A stretch of DNA of 64,000 nucleotides from Cacajao melanocephalus. Lineage: Eukaryota; Chordata; Mammalia; Primates; Pitheciidae. Position 1 is the first letter of the stretch; every line of letters begins with the position of its first letter. Both the position numbers and the translations under genes were made by a program. Below, in pieces: positions 48,801 through 63,809 of the stretch. The stretch covers positions 17,357-81,356 of the forward strand of contig CAUYLG010076722.1 in assembly GCA_963573385.1 (NCBI GenBank). The letters are read 5' to 3'. The notes under the pieces were generated by a model. It saw nothing but the letters and a program-made list of their open reading frames with translations. It did not search any database and had not been told where the DNA came from.

Positions 48801-51000
48801 TAAGTAAATATGAAATAAAATATATAAATGAATAGTTGAAAAATGTCAGGTTAAACAAATGAACGTTTTCCTGAAAGTTACTTAGATTTTTATGAGTTGA
48901 AGATCTGATCCCAAAGTCATTCTAAAGTGAAATGGATCATAAATCAGCTCTAGAATGTGATCATTTTCTCTGTAAACAATACAAATTAGGCTATTCTTAT
49001 TTTACTTTATTTTTTTAAAATTGGGGTAGAATCTTAATCTCTTCTCTTTGGAAAATTCTAATTACCTAAGAGATTGATTAGATCACTGCTTTTTTTCTTT
49101 TTTTAACTATGATTAACTCCAAATTTCTTTACAATCACATTTTCCCCTTGGTTAAAACATTAGAATGTGTTACACTGACACAGAATACTGTTGTATCTAA
49201 AGCTTTCACAGGCTTTCATAAACGTAAATGAATTTGACTTTGGTGTAAGCCCTGTGTGAGTGAGGTAGCCAAGGGTTAGGGTCATACCTGTGTCTCAAAT
49301 CATTGGTCAGCACCAAAACAAAACTGGAAATCAACTGAGTCTTCTAGCTATTATACCATGCAGAAATTTGGAAAAGGGTCTGAGGTTTAATATCCTAGGC
49401 CAAGCTCCAATATCACTATACAGAAATTGAATAAGAACTTTCCATTGACATCTGCCCATGTAGCATAAATCTGTACTAGAGCAGTTTAATATGGATTTCC
49501 CGTAAATCTCTTGTTGCTCTCTGTGGATGACACCTAACCCTTTGCCTTGGCATTTTAAACTCCCCATAAAAAGTCGTCTGTGACAGGTTTTCTTGACTTC
49601 AGGGATCTGACTACCAATTCTGGGCTCTCCTCAATGGTCAACATCATCAAATTTAGGTAATGTTTTCTTTCTGAGCTTAGTCACGCTGCCTCTGCAGCAA
49701 AAATAAGTTTCATCAAGGAGATGTGAAGACAAATTTGTCATTTATTTTTAGTTTTTTCAAGACTGTACATACTCTTAAAAGTAGAGAAAAAAGAATATGC
49801 AGTTCCCCATGGGATCCTATTCTAATAAAAATAATAGTTCCAAAGTTCCCATCATGAAAGGCATTTTGTTTATGAAAATACACTTTGCATGTATCAAGGA
49901 CCATCCCCTCACTGGTGTTAAGTCACATCATCAAACTATGTCAAGGATCAGGGAGATTTTCAGGAGGACCTGGCTCCCCACTTGGGTGGAGTTGGAGGCC
50001 TGGGATTAGCTGCTCAGGCATTTCCTTAGGAACCCAGAAAATAATCCTTTCCAATCACAAGCCTATCAATATAATAAATGTACCATTTGCTGAGGCTATG
50101 GCTTACTAAACAAAGAAAAAAAAACCCCAAAACAAACACACAAAAAAACGAAAGCCCCAAACAAAACTTTTTTTCTTCTAGGAAGCAAATGCCAGACTTC
50201 ACAGAAAAATTTTATAGGAGCAACAATAGCATATATTGAAAGTACTTTTATTAGATATGTAAGTATTTATAAAATGTATAAAATATTTAAAAGATTTTCT
50301 AACAATCAACCAGACTCTTACAGGTTAAGCCAATTTACATGCTATGTACCAAGAAATCTCTCTCAGGGGGACACTATGATTATTGTTTTTCTTTTAAATT
50401 TTTAATGTTTTAAATTTTTCACGGCACTCCACAATTTAAAAAGAATGTGAAATCACATACAATTAATATCTTTTCTGCATTATTCTACATAGTAGTATTT
50501 CCAGTTCTCTACACATGAAGATGAAAATATCTAATGTGCTACTTGGGGGTAAAAATAAGAACATTAAATATGCCAAAGCACCTTGGTGCTAATGTTCTCC
50601 TTAAGCAGTAAGTGAGTGCATGCCCAGATATTTAAGAAATATGATTCGTTCCTTCATTGTATTAAGTCTTTTGTCCTAGGGTTTAATGAGACAAAGCAAT
50701 CATATAGTAAAAGGCTTCTATGAAACTGGAGTGGACCCTTTCAAGTAGAACTAAATGCAGAATTTCTGTAAGTGCTGGAACAAAGAAGTCTCCCATCACA
50801 GCAATGAGAGGTATTCGTGGGCTCCTACTAGCACGTAAAAATGTCTTTTGCAGCCAGTGCTTCAGCGTTTTAGTAGTGTGGTAGCACATAAGAATAGAAA
50901 TAGCAAGCATGATAAAAGTAGAGTACACACTGTCACACTAAAGACTGAGCTGTAAACTCTTTCAAAGAGACAGACGGAAGAAAGATTCTTACAATTCAGG
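48801..51000. other. AT-rich intron sequence; A/C-rich run at 50108-50170
   Basis: No named repeat recognised except the low-complexity A/C-rich stretch. Open frames up to 81 codons are not supported. Confidence 0.5.
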
Positions 51001-51075
51001 GCTCATTCCTTTAACAAATATTTATTGTGAACTCTCTATATGCCAGGCACTGTGCTAGGAGGTTATACGAGAAAC
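51001..51075 (-). mobile_element. L2 LINE 3' end fragment, minus orientation
   Basis: 'ttaacaaatatttattgtga' and 'atgccaggcactgtgctagg' are the classic reverse-complement L2 3' end. Confidence 0.75.
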
Positions 51076-51254
51076 ACACCATTTCTGCTGTCAATAATCA
51101 TAGAATCTGGCGGGATGGGCAGGTGGGTTTGGTATGTGCTGATCTGGAAGGCTGTTGGCTTTGCTAGGAGATACTGACAAAGGCTCAGCAGAGTGAAATG
51201 TATAAGGGCAAGCCGGGAGAAGATGATGTGTGTTCGTGAGCGCATGTGCATGTA

Positions 51255-51380
51255 TATCAGTATGTGTGAGTGTGTGTGTGTGTTTTTATTATGTGAGTTT
51301 GTGTGCACACAGCAGTTTTGATGAGTGTGTGTGTGCATGTGTACCCATATGTTTGTGAGTATATGAGTGTGTGTTGGAGG
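51255..51380. repeat. TG-rich low-complexity stretch
   Basis: Interrupted (TG)n tracts (51265-51283, 51324-51340, 51364-51374). Antisense frames of 128 and 74 codons here are His/Thr-rich translations of the repeat. Confidence 0.8.
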
Positions 51381-51751
51381 AGTCTGTGAGGAGTGAGAAA
51401 GATGCCTGGGGCAGAGGGAAAGACATTTGCAGGGCAGCAAGAGTGACATCCTGTAATAGCAGGGGATAGCTCTGAGTTCATGCAGAAAAATGTGAGAAAT
51501 AGTATCAGTTAATTCTTTTCACAATTTTCTAGCATTTGGCTCAATTAGATCAGTTCTAAAACTTCACCTCAAAAGAATTAACCTTTGTAGTCTGTATACT
51601 TGATTGGTTTTGTTGCAGATAAGCTGAATTTCTTTGATTTTAGGTAAAGCTTTGGTTTTATAAGGTTATTTTTGATAGTCACCACCTTTCAAATATTCCA
51701 ACTATGATTTTTAGTTCTTCTTTCTTAGGCAAGCTCTATGTATTAATTTTT

Positions 51752-52050
<299 letters not shown>

Positions 52051-52212
52051 TGAGGTCTTTTAATCTTTTACTGAGTGTTAATTTTTTTCTAATTAGTGTT
52101 TTTCTCTGAATTATCTTTCACTTTTCACTTTTATATTTTTTTTACAGAACTGAGAATCAATATGAATGCAGTATGTGGGTCTAGTGGGTTGGGCAGGTGG
52201 GTTCAGAACCCA

Positions 52213-52260
52213 CTGCCTCAGCCTCAGCCTCCCGAGTAGCTGGAATTACAGGTGCGCCAC
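52213..52260 (-). mobile_element. Tiny Alu fragment
   Basis: About 45 bp ('cagcctcccgagtagctgga', 'attacaggtgcgccac') match the middle of an antisense Alu, with no Alu sequence on either side. Confidence 0.75.
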
Positions 52261-53021
52261 TCACCTGCATTTTACCACTGCATTTTAAAATGTTTATTTT
52301 CCCATAGACTCAATGCCTTTTGTTATTTGCTTTATCTTTCAAACTTTTTAGTCTACACATAATATGTAAATAACTTTATGGGAGAATAAAGACATTCAAG
52401 TGTTCTATGAAGTTTTCTATTTTTCTCTTCATGAAGTGCTTTTTCATTAAAATGCCTTTTTCAGATAGCCTGCAGCTATGTTCAGATTTTTAATTAAGTA
52501 AATAACTTTTTCTCTGGACTAGAAACACAAATAATGTTTTCATTATGTAGAGGATTAGTTAAATGAAGAAATTTGGTAATTTTCAGAAGGAAAATTGAAA
52601 GGCATTTGGGAATAATAAGACAAATGGAGACTAGAGATTAAATTAAATGATGAATTATGTGATGAATGGTTTTACTGATTGGAGGGCAAATAATGGGAAT
52701 ACAAAACCAATTTAGTCAAAGATGGTGGCTCCTCCCAGTGTTTCAGTGTCTTTCCATCTCTCCTTCACAGAATTCTGGGGAAAGTATGGCATCTTACAAT
52801 GCAGTGACACGGGACTGATGCAGTGCTATTTTTAATTCTGGTTCAAAGGGATAAGAAAAGAGGTCTTTACATAGAAAGCCTTTAATAAATGCCTATTGAC
52901 TAAATAATTAGATTCAAGCTTTATTGCTTTCACTAAATTTAGTCCTTAAGATAATGACATTAAAGTTAAATGATCCAAAATGAGTTATATTTGAAAACAG
53001 AGTGAAAAAGTTTTCATCATG

Positions 53022-53110
53022 AATATATATATGTGTGCGTGTATATATATATATATACATATATATACACTTTCCATATATATATATATCTATCTACATA
53101 TATATGGAAA
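53022..53110. repeat. TA/TG microsatellite with 13-bp hairpin
   Basis: (TA)n with TG interruptions. Arms tttccatatatat (53071-53083) and atatatatggaaa (53098-53110) are perfect inverted repeats. Overlapping 79- and 69-codon frames are repeat translations. Confidence 0.88.
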
Positions 53111-55768
<2,658 letters not shown>

Positions 55769-55835
55769 GAAAATCAAGTTAATTAAGTTGATAACAATAA
55801 ATAAATGAAGTTGAAAAAATCAAATTGATAACAAA

Positions 55836-55905
55836 AGAAGAAAATCAAGCTGTTATCTCGATTTTCTTGATTTTTGTCATCTTGATAACAACTTGATTTT
55901 CTTCT
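55836..55905. repeat. 22-bp inverted repeat (21/22) with 26-base loop
   Basis: Left arm 55836-55857 and right arm 55884-55905 are reverse complements with a single mismatch. The motif TTGATAACAA occurs three times nearby (55788, 55825, 55882), the last overlapping the right arm. Confidence 0.88.
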
Positions 55906-56012
55906 GAGGAGGACCAGTGCTGGACTTCCATCCTTCAGAACCATAAGATAATAAATTTGTGGTGCTTTCAGTTGCTGTGTGTGGCAATTTGTTATGTTAG
56001 TAATAAAACACC
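55906..56012 (+). mobile_element. MLT1-like LTR 3' end fragment
   Basis: 'ggacttccatccttcagaac', 'aagataataaatttgtggtg' and 'ggcaatttgttatgttagta' follow the end of an MLT1-type LTR ('cagcctccagaactgtgag' to 'tttgttatagcagcc'). Confidence 0.6.
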
Positions 56013-56461
56013 AAAAGAAATACAAAGGCCAAATATTTTATTCCTTTCTAATAGGAAGGCTTCCAAGCACACAAATTAATAAGATGTGATCTATGAAAAC
56101 AATTAGAAATATATATAATAGGGTGTGATTAAATCTGCTTGAAGCTGAAGAAATTAAATAGGTTTTCCTGATTATTAACATGGAGGGGAAAGAAAAATCT
56201 CAAGGCAGAGAATGTTGATCTGCCAAAAGAGCAGGAGGGTCAGAGGGAAGGTGCAGGAAGGGGTCTGAGGGAGAGTTGGAGCAACCACCAGAAAGATTAG
56301 ATCCACCAGTAACCTGACAGTACTGAAAATGTATGGTGCAGGTCACATGATCTATAAGGAAGATTTCAAAGGACATGTGGTATAAAGGATGGGTGTTATA
56401 TAAAAGGCCAAGCCTGTGATTTAAAAAACACATTGGCTTTAGAGGGGCAAGTCTTCCAGTT
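56013..56461. other. Unique intron sequence
   Basis: Nothing recognised beyond a short AT run near 56110. Confidence 0.5.
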
Positions 56462-56835
56462 GTATAGCTTACATCATGGAATACTATGCAGTCACTGAAA
56501 AGGACAAAATAATGTCCTTTGTAGCAGCATGGATGCAGCTGGAGGCTAATATCCTACTAGAATTAATGCAGAAAAAGAGAACCAAATACTGCATGTTCTC
56601 ACTTTTAAGTGGGAGCTAAACATGAAGTACCCATAGACACTGACAAGGGAACAACAGATGCCAGGGCCTACTTGAGGGTGGAGGGCGGGAGGAGAGGGAG
56701 GATCAAAAAATTATCTGTCACATACTTTGCTCATTATCTGAGTGACAAAATAATCTGCAATTTACCCATGTAACAAACCTGCACATGCACTCCCCTGAAT
56801 TTAAAATAAAAGTTGGAAGGAAAAAAAAAGGAAGG
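56462..56835 (+). mobile_element. L1P-type LINE-1 3' end, plus orientation
   Basis: It begins in the ORF2 tail region ('catggaatactatgcagtca'), then 'gcatgttctcacttttaagt', 'gggcctacttgagggtggag', 'catgtaacaaacctgcacat' and an A-rich tail. It is about 370 bp, 5' truncated, and antisense to DOK6. Confidence 0.93.
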
Positions 56836-57109
56836 AAGAAACACCCTTTAGCAACTGGGGTGGTGGAAGGAAAAGAAGAAAAAGTAGAAGATTTAGGATC
56901 CTGTAAGTAAAACGGTGCCACATCATCAGGCAACTGACAATCCCTATCACTAGAGGCACGCAAACAAAACCCGACCATACTCCCTGGGCCTTTATAAAAT
57001 GACGGAAAAGAGCAGTATTAAAATAGGACTTTTTTTCACTGACAAAAGACTTTTAATTATAAACTGTTAACTACTCAATAGTCAGATGCTGATTTTGTTC
57101 AGATATTTA

Positions 57110-57205
57110 ATTATGTAAAGATTGAGATATAAATTTTATGTATTTATCATGTACAACATGATGCTTTGAATCACATACGTTGTGGAATGGTCAAATTCAG
57201 CCAAA
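57110..57205 (-). mobile_element. L1MA-type 3' end piece, minus orientation
   Basis: 'atttatcatgtacaacatga' and 'acgttgtggaatggtcaaat' are the reverse complement of the L1MA 3' UTR phrase also seen at 700-770. Confidence 0.65.
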
Positions 57206-57789
57206 CAACAAACTAGGACTCTTACATATCATCCTGATATTATAAAAATCAGCAAAGAAAATGAAAGTCTATAGAGAACTACTGCAAAAATTCAAGATGG
57301 GAAAACTCACACAAATTCAAATAAATTAAGGAAAATCACCTCCTACCCCACCTCAATCCCCCAGAAAAACATGAAGCAGAAGAAAAGTATGAGTACCTTC
57401 CAAAAATAGTTGAATGTGTTCACTCATTGAGGGTATAAAATATAAACGTGAATCAGAAATTCATAAACTAAGAGCAGAAATGAACAAAAACTGTAGGAAA
57501 AATGAAAACAGTGGCATGAATTAGGAAAAGAAGTGGAAAAAGACAAAATAAACCTAGGAATGAAAAATAAAGTACAAAGTATGTAAGGGAGAATAGACTA
57601 AAATGAACACTTATTAAGAGGCATTGAGTAAAATAGAAAGTTGTCACTAAAAAAGAAGTAAAAGGGTCAAAATACAGGAAAAGAGGAATGGTAACTGGGA
57701 TCAATATAGCAGTGGAGTGAGGAATGGTGTCGATGAGAATCATTCACATTTAGGATATAGTCAGGAAACCCTACAAAATTTGCAATCAG

Positions 57790-58640
57790 GGTATGAGGGA
57801 AAGAGAAATTAAAGATGAATGCAAGATTTCTAGCCTGTACAACTGGAAAAATGGATTTATCATGTAGTGAGATGATGAAACCTATGAGAAAAGCAGACTT
57901 AGAGGACTAGAGCTCAGTTTTAGAAATAATTCTTAGATTCTTATTAGTTATTGGAGTGGATGGATGAATACGCAGTTTGCTTTATGAGCTTGGAATTCAG
58001 GAGAGAAATTTACATCTGACTTATAAATGTGGGAGTCAACTGCATATTGATTTCATTTAAAGTCATGGAACCAAATGAGATCACCAAGAAGTCTTCAGCA
58101 GGTAGAAAAAAGAAGACATTTAAGGGCTAAGACCTGGTATACTCCCACAATTCGATAGCAGGCATTTAAGGAGGAAGAAACCAGAAAAAAGTGCAATATG
58201 CTGAAAGCCAAGAACAAAAAGTGTTTCAAGGAGGAGAGAATAGCCAACTTTTTAATGCTAGCAAAGCTCAAGTCAAATGAGGTCCAAAAATTGATTTCAA
58301 GATTTTTCCATCCTGGAGAACATTAGCTACCTTAATAAGGAAAGTTCTGTTAACAAGTTTTTGTTACTTTTTTCTTAAGGTAGCATTAGCTCCCTTAATA
58401 AGGAAAGTTTTTGTTAGGCTTCTCTTATTGTCTTTGTAGGAAGACAAAAGACAGCTTGAATAGGTGCAAGAGAAAATGAGAGAAGAGAAACAGAAATTGG
58501 AGTCAGTACAGATAGTTAAATATAGACAACTCAATCTACAAGTTAACTTTGTAATTTTTTTTTAAGTCAAGAAGAAATACCTGGCACAACAGCTGAAGGG
58601 GGAAGTGAGATCAAGAATTTTGTTTGATGATGAGTTCTAG
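57790..58640 (+). mobile_element. Ancient interspersed repeat, L1M 5'-region-like
   Basis: 'gagctcagttttagaaataa', 'aagtcatggaaccaaatgag', 'atcaccaagaagtcttcagc', 'agtgtttcaaggaggagaga' and 'cagctgaagggggaagtgag' occur in the order of a widespread mammalian repeat that I associate with the 5' region of old L1M elements. It is strongly diverged; the family is uncertain. A short internal duplication lies at 58321-58409. Confidence 0.5.
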
Positions 58641-60600
58641 TAGCATAAAAAGATCATCAGGATGTCTGCAGGGGTGTGAGAAGGAGTTGGAAAGACCATC
58701 ATAAAACCCAAGAGATTAAATCCTAGAGATGAAAGACCAAGGAGAAAGAGTATGTAGCTAACATGGACAGAGATGAAGGGCACGTTGAGATTAATTCTGA
58801 CAGCCCTGTGCTGATGCTCTGTGGACAAGAGTGAGAACTAAAGGGAGGTTGGGATGGGAGATCCTTCTGGAAGCACAGTGTCCCTGGTGGCTCCTAGTGA
58901 CAAAGGTGAAGCCTGCAGATGGGCATACTGATTTCCTAAAAAAAGAAGCTATTTCCTCATTGTTGCAGAGGAAAGCCTCCTTGGGTGGTCTGATGCTGAG
59001 TACACAGCCTGTAAATCCCTGCTAATGGCAGCCTGCAGGCAACTTTTGCCAAAGGTGACCCAGGCTTGTCAGTGGGCAGTTATTTCTTACTCGATCCACG
59101 TAACAAACCTTGGGGTCAATTTTGACTTCTGTCATCTAACTCATTCCATTCCTTCATCTCACATCATCCATTCCATTCAATAAACATTTTTTTTGAGTCC
59201 CATTATGTGGAAAACACCATCAGTGGGCGGGCCAATATAATAGCAAATAGCAAATGGTTAGTCTGAATTTCTGATGTCAGTGATTAACAGAACCATTCTG
59301 CAGACTCACTGTGTGTAACTGAGAAAAAAAAGTTTTGCTGGATTAAGGTACTGAGATTTTGAGATTGTTTGTTACAGCTGTGTGCCTAACATTTCCTGAC
59401 TAACTTTTAAAAAAAATAAGAAAAGAATAGAAGACAGATGAGAAAGGTGATGCCATCACAGAGAACTTAACATATATGTCACTGTCTTGGTGCTCAGTCA
59501 GGAAGGGAAAGGAAATGGGCATTGCACAGAGGCCGATCCATGTTATCCAGTAGTGAAACGTTTGATTAAAACAGCACCCATAGTAACTTGGGGAAATGGG
59601 TTAGGAAATATCCACCCTCGGAAAAGCAGTTGGAAGACAGAATATTAGCAAATTTATCAGCACATGTTAGTTGCCACAGGCTGTATTTGGCAGGGTATTA
59701 AGAGAAAGAATTGGTGAGTTTGCACCCAGGATCAAAAGGAAATAGAGTATATTTAAAACTTGGAGCTTTTCAAGGTTGAAAAGGCAACTGCTTCTCAACT
59801 CCAAGTCAATACCAATAAAAGAAAAATGATAAGCCTTTGAGCTACATGCCCTTTCTTAAAACCTGTGAATGGTTGAAAGCATCTCAGAGTAAAGGTCTAC
59901 CACCCAGAGGTGAAGCCCAGTGTACTTGCTTAATAGAGAAATGGTTCAGGGAAAAGAGAGCAAAGGGATGGTTCCCCACCAAAACCTGAGGGCATAAGGT
60001 CTGACAGAGAAACAGCAGGAGGCCTAGGATTGAAGAGAAGTATTTCTAGAAAAAAAAAAATCAAACAAAACTGTGGATGTAACTACTGGCCTATGGAACC
60101 AAGTAAAATCAAATAGATCACAAAACTGCAAAGTTTTAAAGAGTTATACTGCCAAAGAAATCCAAAACTTCTCTGAAAGTCAATGGCTGTTGGAGCTTAT
60201 AAGTCATCCTTGAGATTCTAGGGCAGAAAACATCTGAGGAAGGTTCTTAGCTCCTAAAGAAGGTATATACTCCCATGTCGCTTCAGAGTTAAGGCAGATG
60301 ATAGAAAATTAGAAAACTCCCAAAAAACGACATCATGGGTTTCAGATAACAGTGGACTGGTGACCCCCTCCCAGAATGCAAAATTACTACCTAATCAAAT
60401 AATAGACTTCATTCCACATAGCAAGGAGGCTCTGAAACTGTTTATCCTATCTCATTCCTCAGGGTGCACTGGGTCATAGGTTACTAGCTCATAAAGAGCT
60501 ACATCTGGATTGGCTGTAGGGACAACCTTGCATTGCCCAGAATCTTGGAGTCATGACTGGATGAGACATTGAGTTAGCGTCTTCTGGGGAGGAGTGCATG
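58641..60600. other. Intron sequence, mostly unassigned
   Basis: 58800-59060 is GC-richer and unassigned. About 59160-59220 ('ttccattcaataaacatttt', then 'gtcccattatgtggaaaaca') is L2-like, minus orientation. No gene seen. Confidence 0.45.
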
Positions 60601-60604
60601 CATT

Positions 60605-60718
60605 TTTATTTTTTTTTTTGAGATGGAGTCTTGCTCTGTCACGCAGGCTGGAGTGCAGAGGCATGATCTCGGCTAAATGGCAACCTCTGCCTCCCCAGTT
60701 CAAGCGATTCTTCTGCAG
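60605..60718 (-). mobile_element. Alu 3' part, minus orientation
   Basis: A T-run, then 'tgagatggagtcttgctctg' to 'ccagttcaagcgattcttct'. The Alu left arm is missing. An 89-codon frame starts inside it. Confidence 0.9.
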
Positions 60719-60849
60719 CCGGGCACATTTTGTTTTTAGGAAGAAAACGACGATGTTCAGTGAGCAGAAGCATGCATGGTGGGATCCTTTGCACAGTTTC
60801 TTGTGCAGCTGGAATTGGAGCTACTTTCGGGCACGTTCCAAGATGGCAT

Positions 60850-60920
60850 TTTCTCCTCTTTGAATGCAGGTGCCAGGCACATTGTGGGCAGTCAGGGAAG
60901 ATTTGTTGAGTGAATAAAAA
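60850..60920 (+). mobile_element. L2/MIR-like 3' end fragment
   Basis: 'caggtgccaggcacattgtg' followed by 'gatttgttgagtgaataaaa' resembles the sense 3' end of L2/MIR3 ('ggtgctcaataaatgtttgt'). Confidence 0.5.
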
Positions 60921-62187
60921 GTAAAATATTTTCCATGTGTTTCCTTTTAAATGCACACAGTTTGAGAAGCCCTGAGTGCCTACAGGGTGATATTGCTTCA
61001 ACTTAGTACATGGGAGGAGTGTGATGAGTATCTTTATTTCCAAGAAGAGTGCCACTAGTGGTTTTGACCATTACACAACTAGGAATTCTTTTTTCCTTCT
61101 AGTCATACATCCATAAAAGAAGAAAGCAGAAGAACCACTGATGTTGAATTACAAATAATTATCGAGGAGCATAAAAGTATAATTATTCTGATAATTTGCA
61201 TAAAGATGATCATTAAGATTTACATGTTCTAGTTATATGAAGTATTGTACAGCTCATAAAGGTGGCTTTTTAAAAGTCAGTATCAAATGAGAAACTATAA
61301 TAAATATTATGTTCAGATTAACTTTTCATTCATTGGAAAGAAAGATCATATACGTTTGCAGAAAAGTACTAATAGGTCTGAAAAATGATTTCTGAGTAAT
61401 GATTAACAACATACAGAAGTTATGAAAATGAACCAACTGATTACCTTTTAACTTAAAAACTACAAGAATTTCAAGTATTAGATTCTGAAATTAACTAATA
61501 CAAACTTTTAATGCATTGGTACATTTTAAGTGTCAACCTTTGTTTTATATTAGCTTTGTACCCCAATCTAAACATCACATAGCATTTTATTTAAAAATAT
61601 ATTTGTTAACCAGTCACCTTTTTTAAAAAAAAATTAATGGCTTATGAAATGAGATAAATTAGAAGTGCATTTTTATGTATTATGAATCAGATTTTATCAA
61701 ATTTTATTGAAGTAACTTTATAATAGTGTTGAATGGGATTTATCCTCTTGTGTTTGGAGCCCGCTAAAGCTACCACTTGAAAACAAAAGGCATTAAACAG
61801 CTACACATTCCACAAACACTCTAAAGAGAGCCACCAGAGTCACACAGCATCAAAAATGAGAGATTTGAGGATAGGCTTGTTGCCTTCAGTTGGTTCCAAA
61901 ATATTTTTAATATTCAACTGTATTAAAAGCTCTACTGTAGTTAATGCCAAACACAATGCTGTGCCTAGGTGTGGGGGAAAGGATAACAAAATTCCCCGAT
62001 TCTTCTTAGAATCGTACATCTCCAGAACATCTTAGTTCACATTTTTCTAATTAACAGTGTTCTCCAATGTGTTTCTATTACCATAACCAAGCATGGACCA
62101 TTTAATTATTATCTGTCTTTGGGACCCATTTTCATACTCCAGGTGGAGTTTACGCTGAAGTGATTTCCTGTGGTCAACTGACTTGTG
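60921..62187. other. AT-rich unique intron sequence
   Basis: Nothing recognised. Confidence 0.5.
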
Positions 62188-62312
62188 ATTTTTTTTTTTA
62201 ACTTTTAAGTTCAGGGGTACATGTGCAGGTTTGTTGTATAGACTATTTCACCACCCAGGTATTAAGCCTAGTATTCTCTCCCTTGCCCCGCCCTTCACCC
62301 TCCGATTTCGAA
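62188..62312 (-). mobile_element. L1PB-type LINE-1 3' end, minus orientation
   Basis: A T-run, then 'aacttttaagttcaggggta', 'catgtgcaggtttgttgtat' and 'cacccaggtattaagcctag', the reverse complement of an older primate L1 3' UTR. Only about 120 bp remain. Confidence 0.88.
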
Positions 62313-63318
62313 TCCCTTTTTAGAAGATCTTAAAATGAACCTTAGATGTCAGGACCCTGAAGCAGTGCAGAACTTGCAAAGAAGGGTGCCTGGAAAATTG
62401 CTTCAGAGTACAGTATGCTTTAGGAATTTCTCTGGGACCAAAGGAATTGGCCATATCCATTCCAGTTCTTAACTATATCCCTAAGGTTGACACATTGTTC
62501 AGCAGACTCTACAGGCAGACTGCCTTTTATCTCCTTGGTTTTGTTAACAACTGCTGTAGATTTTAAGGGACTTGAGATCTGAAACATTTTCGATGAGATA
62601 AAACTAATAATTATGGAATGGTTTAGGATAATTCAAAAAAAGGACCTTTTGGTTTTCTTAATTGGCTTTGGAGCTAAGGTGAATACATGTCACCTTGAAG
62701 GGTGGATCCATCTTATTGCCTAAAGTCATTTGTCTCTAGTAACTGTTTCTCTGAAGGAAACTTGTTTAACTTGGCTTGAAGATCAGTTTTGCAGCAGGAA
62801 GTTTAGTGAAGCTAAACGTCTGTGGAGTCGGCAATGGGACAGTGTTACATTGGCAGGGCACAAGAAATTAATCTTCAAATCTTGTCCATTTTACCTCTAT
62901 ATAGATGACAGTTGATTTTTTTCTAAAGTGTAGATTTTAAAACTGACTTTAAAAGTCTCACTGGAAATCTATGACTGCACACCCTTGCAAAATTTGCTTT
63001 GGTTCATTAAAATAGACCAGTGTAAAACTGGGTCCAAATATTTTTATTTGTTCGTAGGCAGTATTTATCTACTAATAAAAGTCTTTGAACAAAAGGGAAA
63101 AAGCCTAGGATTTGGAGCAAGTAGTATTAAACTCCTGAGAATAGAGTAAAACCTTTTTAAAGAGCTTTATTTATTAAAAATGGAGGTAAAGACAATAATA
63201 AATTACATCAGCAGCAAGCCTTCTAAAAGTAGCTAAGTATACATCCTGATTAAAATGTGGAAGTCTCAAAACAGAACCACAGGAGAAACAAGACAGAAGA
63301 GATAAAAGACTATAAAGA
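62313..63318. other. Unique intron sequence
   Basis: Nothing recognised. Confidence 0.5.
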
Positions 63319-63329
63319 GTAGCTCCTGG

Positions 63330-63594
63330 AGGCCCAGCAGGGTGGCTCATGCCTGTAATCCCAGCACTGTGGGAGGCCTGGGCAGGCGGATCACCTGAGG
63401 TCAGGAGTTCCAGACCAGCCTGGCCTACATGGCAAAACCCCATTTCTACTAAAAATACAAAAATTAGCTGGGCATGGTGGCAGGCGCCTGTAATCCCAGC
63501 TGCTCAGGAGGTTGAGGCAGGAGTGAGCTGAGATCGTGCCAGTACTACACTCCAGCCTGGGCAACGAGAAACTTTGTCTTAAAAGAAAAAAAAG
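63330..63594 (+). mobile_element. AluS with 11-bp TSD and a small internal deletion
   Basis: It runs from 'ggcccagcagggtggctcat' to 'gaaactttgtcttaaaag' plus an A tail. gtagctcctgg is repeated exactly at 63319-63329 and 63595-63605. About 30 bases of the right arm are missing ('gaggcaggagtgagctgaga' joins what are normally separated blocks). Confidence 0.94.
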
Positions 63595-63809
63595 GTAGCT
63601 CCTGGGGTTCTGAATCAACTTGATGGTGACATTAAATTCTGAGTTTATTCAGAAGAACGAAGGTGAGAAATAGGTTAGTCACCCCTTCTGATTACTGTTT
63701 CTGTGCTAGCCCAGAAGTGCAGCTTTTCAGAGTGGACACACATAAATACAGTCTAGAGCTCCAACTCAGACAAGAAAACATCTGTAGCATATATTTACAG
63801 TTAGGGGTG

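Noticed and set aside
51063..51449. 128-codon His/Thr-rich frame, minus strand
   Set aside because: Translation of the TG/CA repeat and L2 relic; low complexity.
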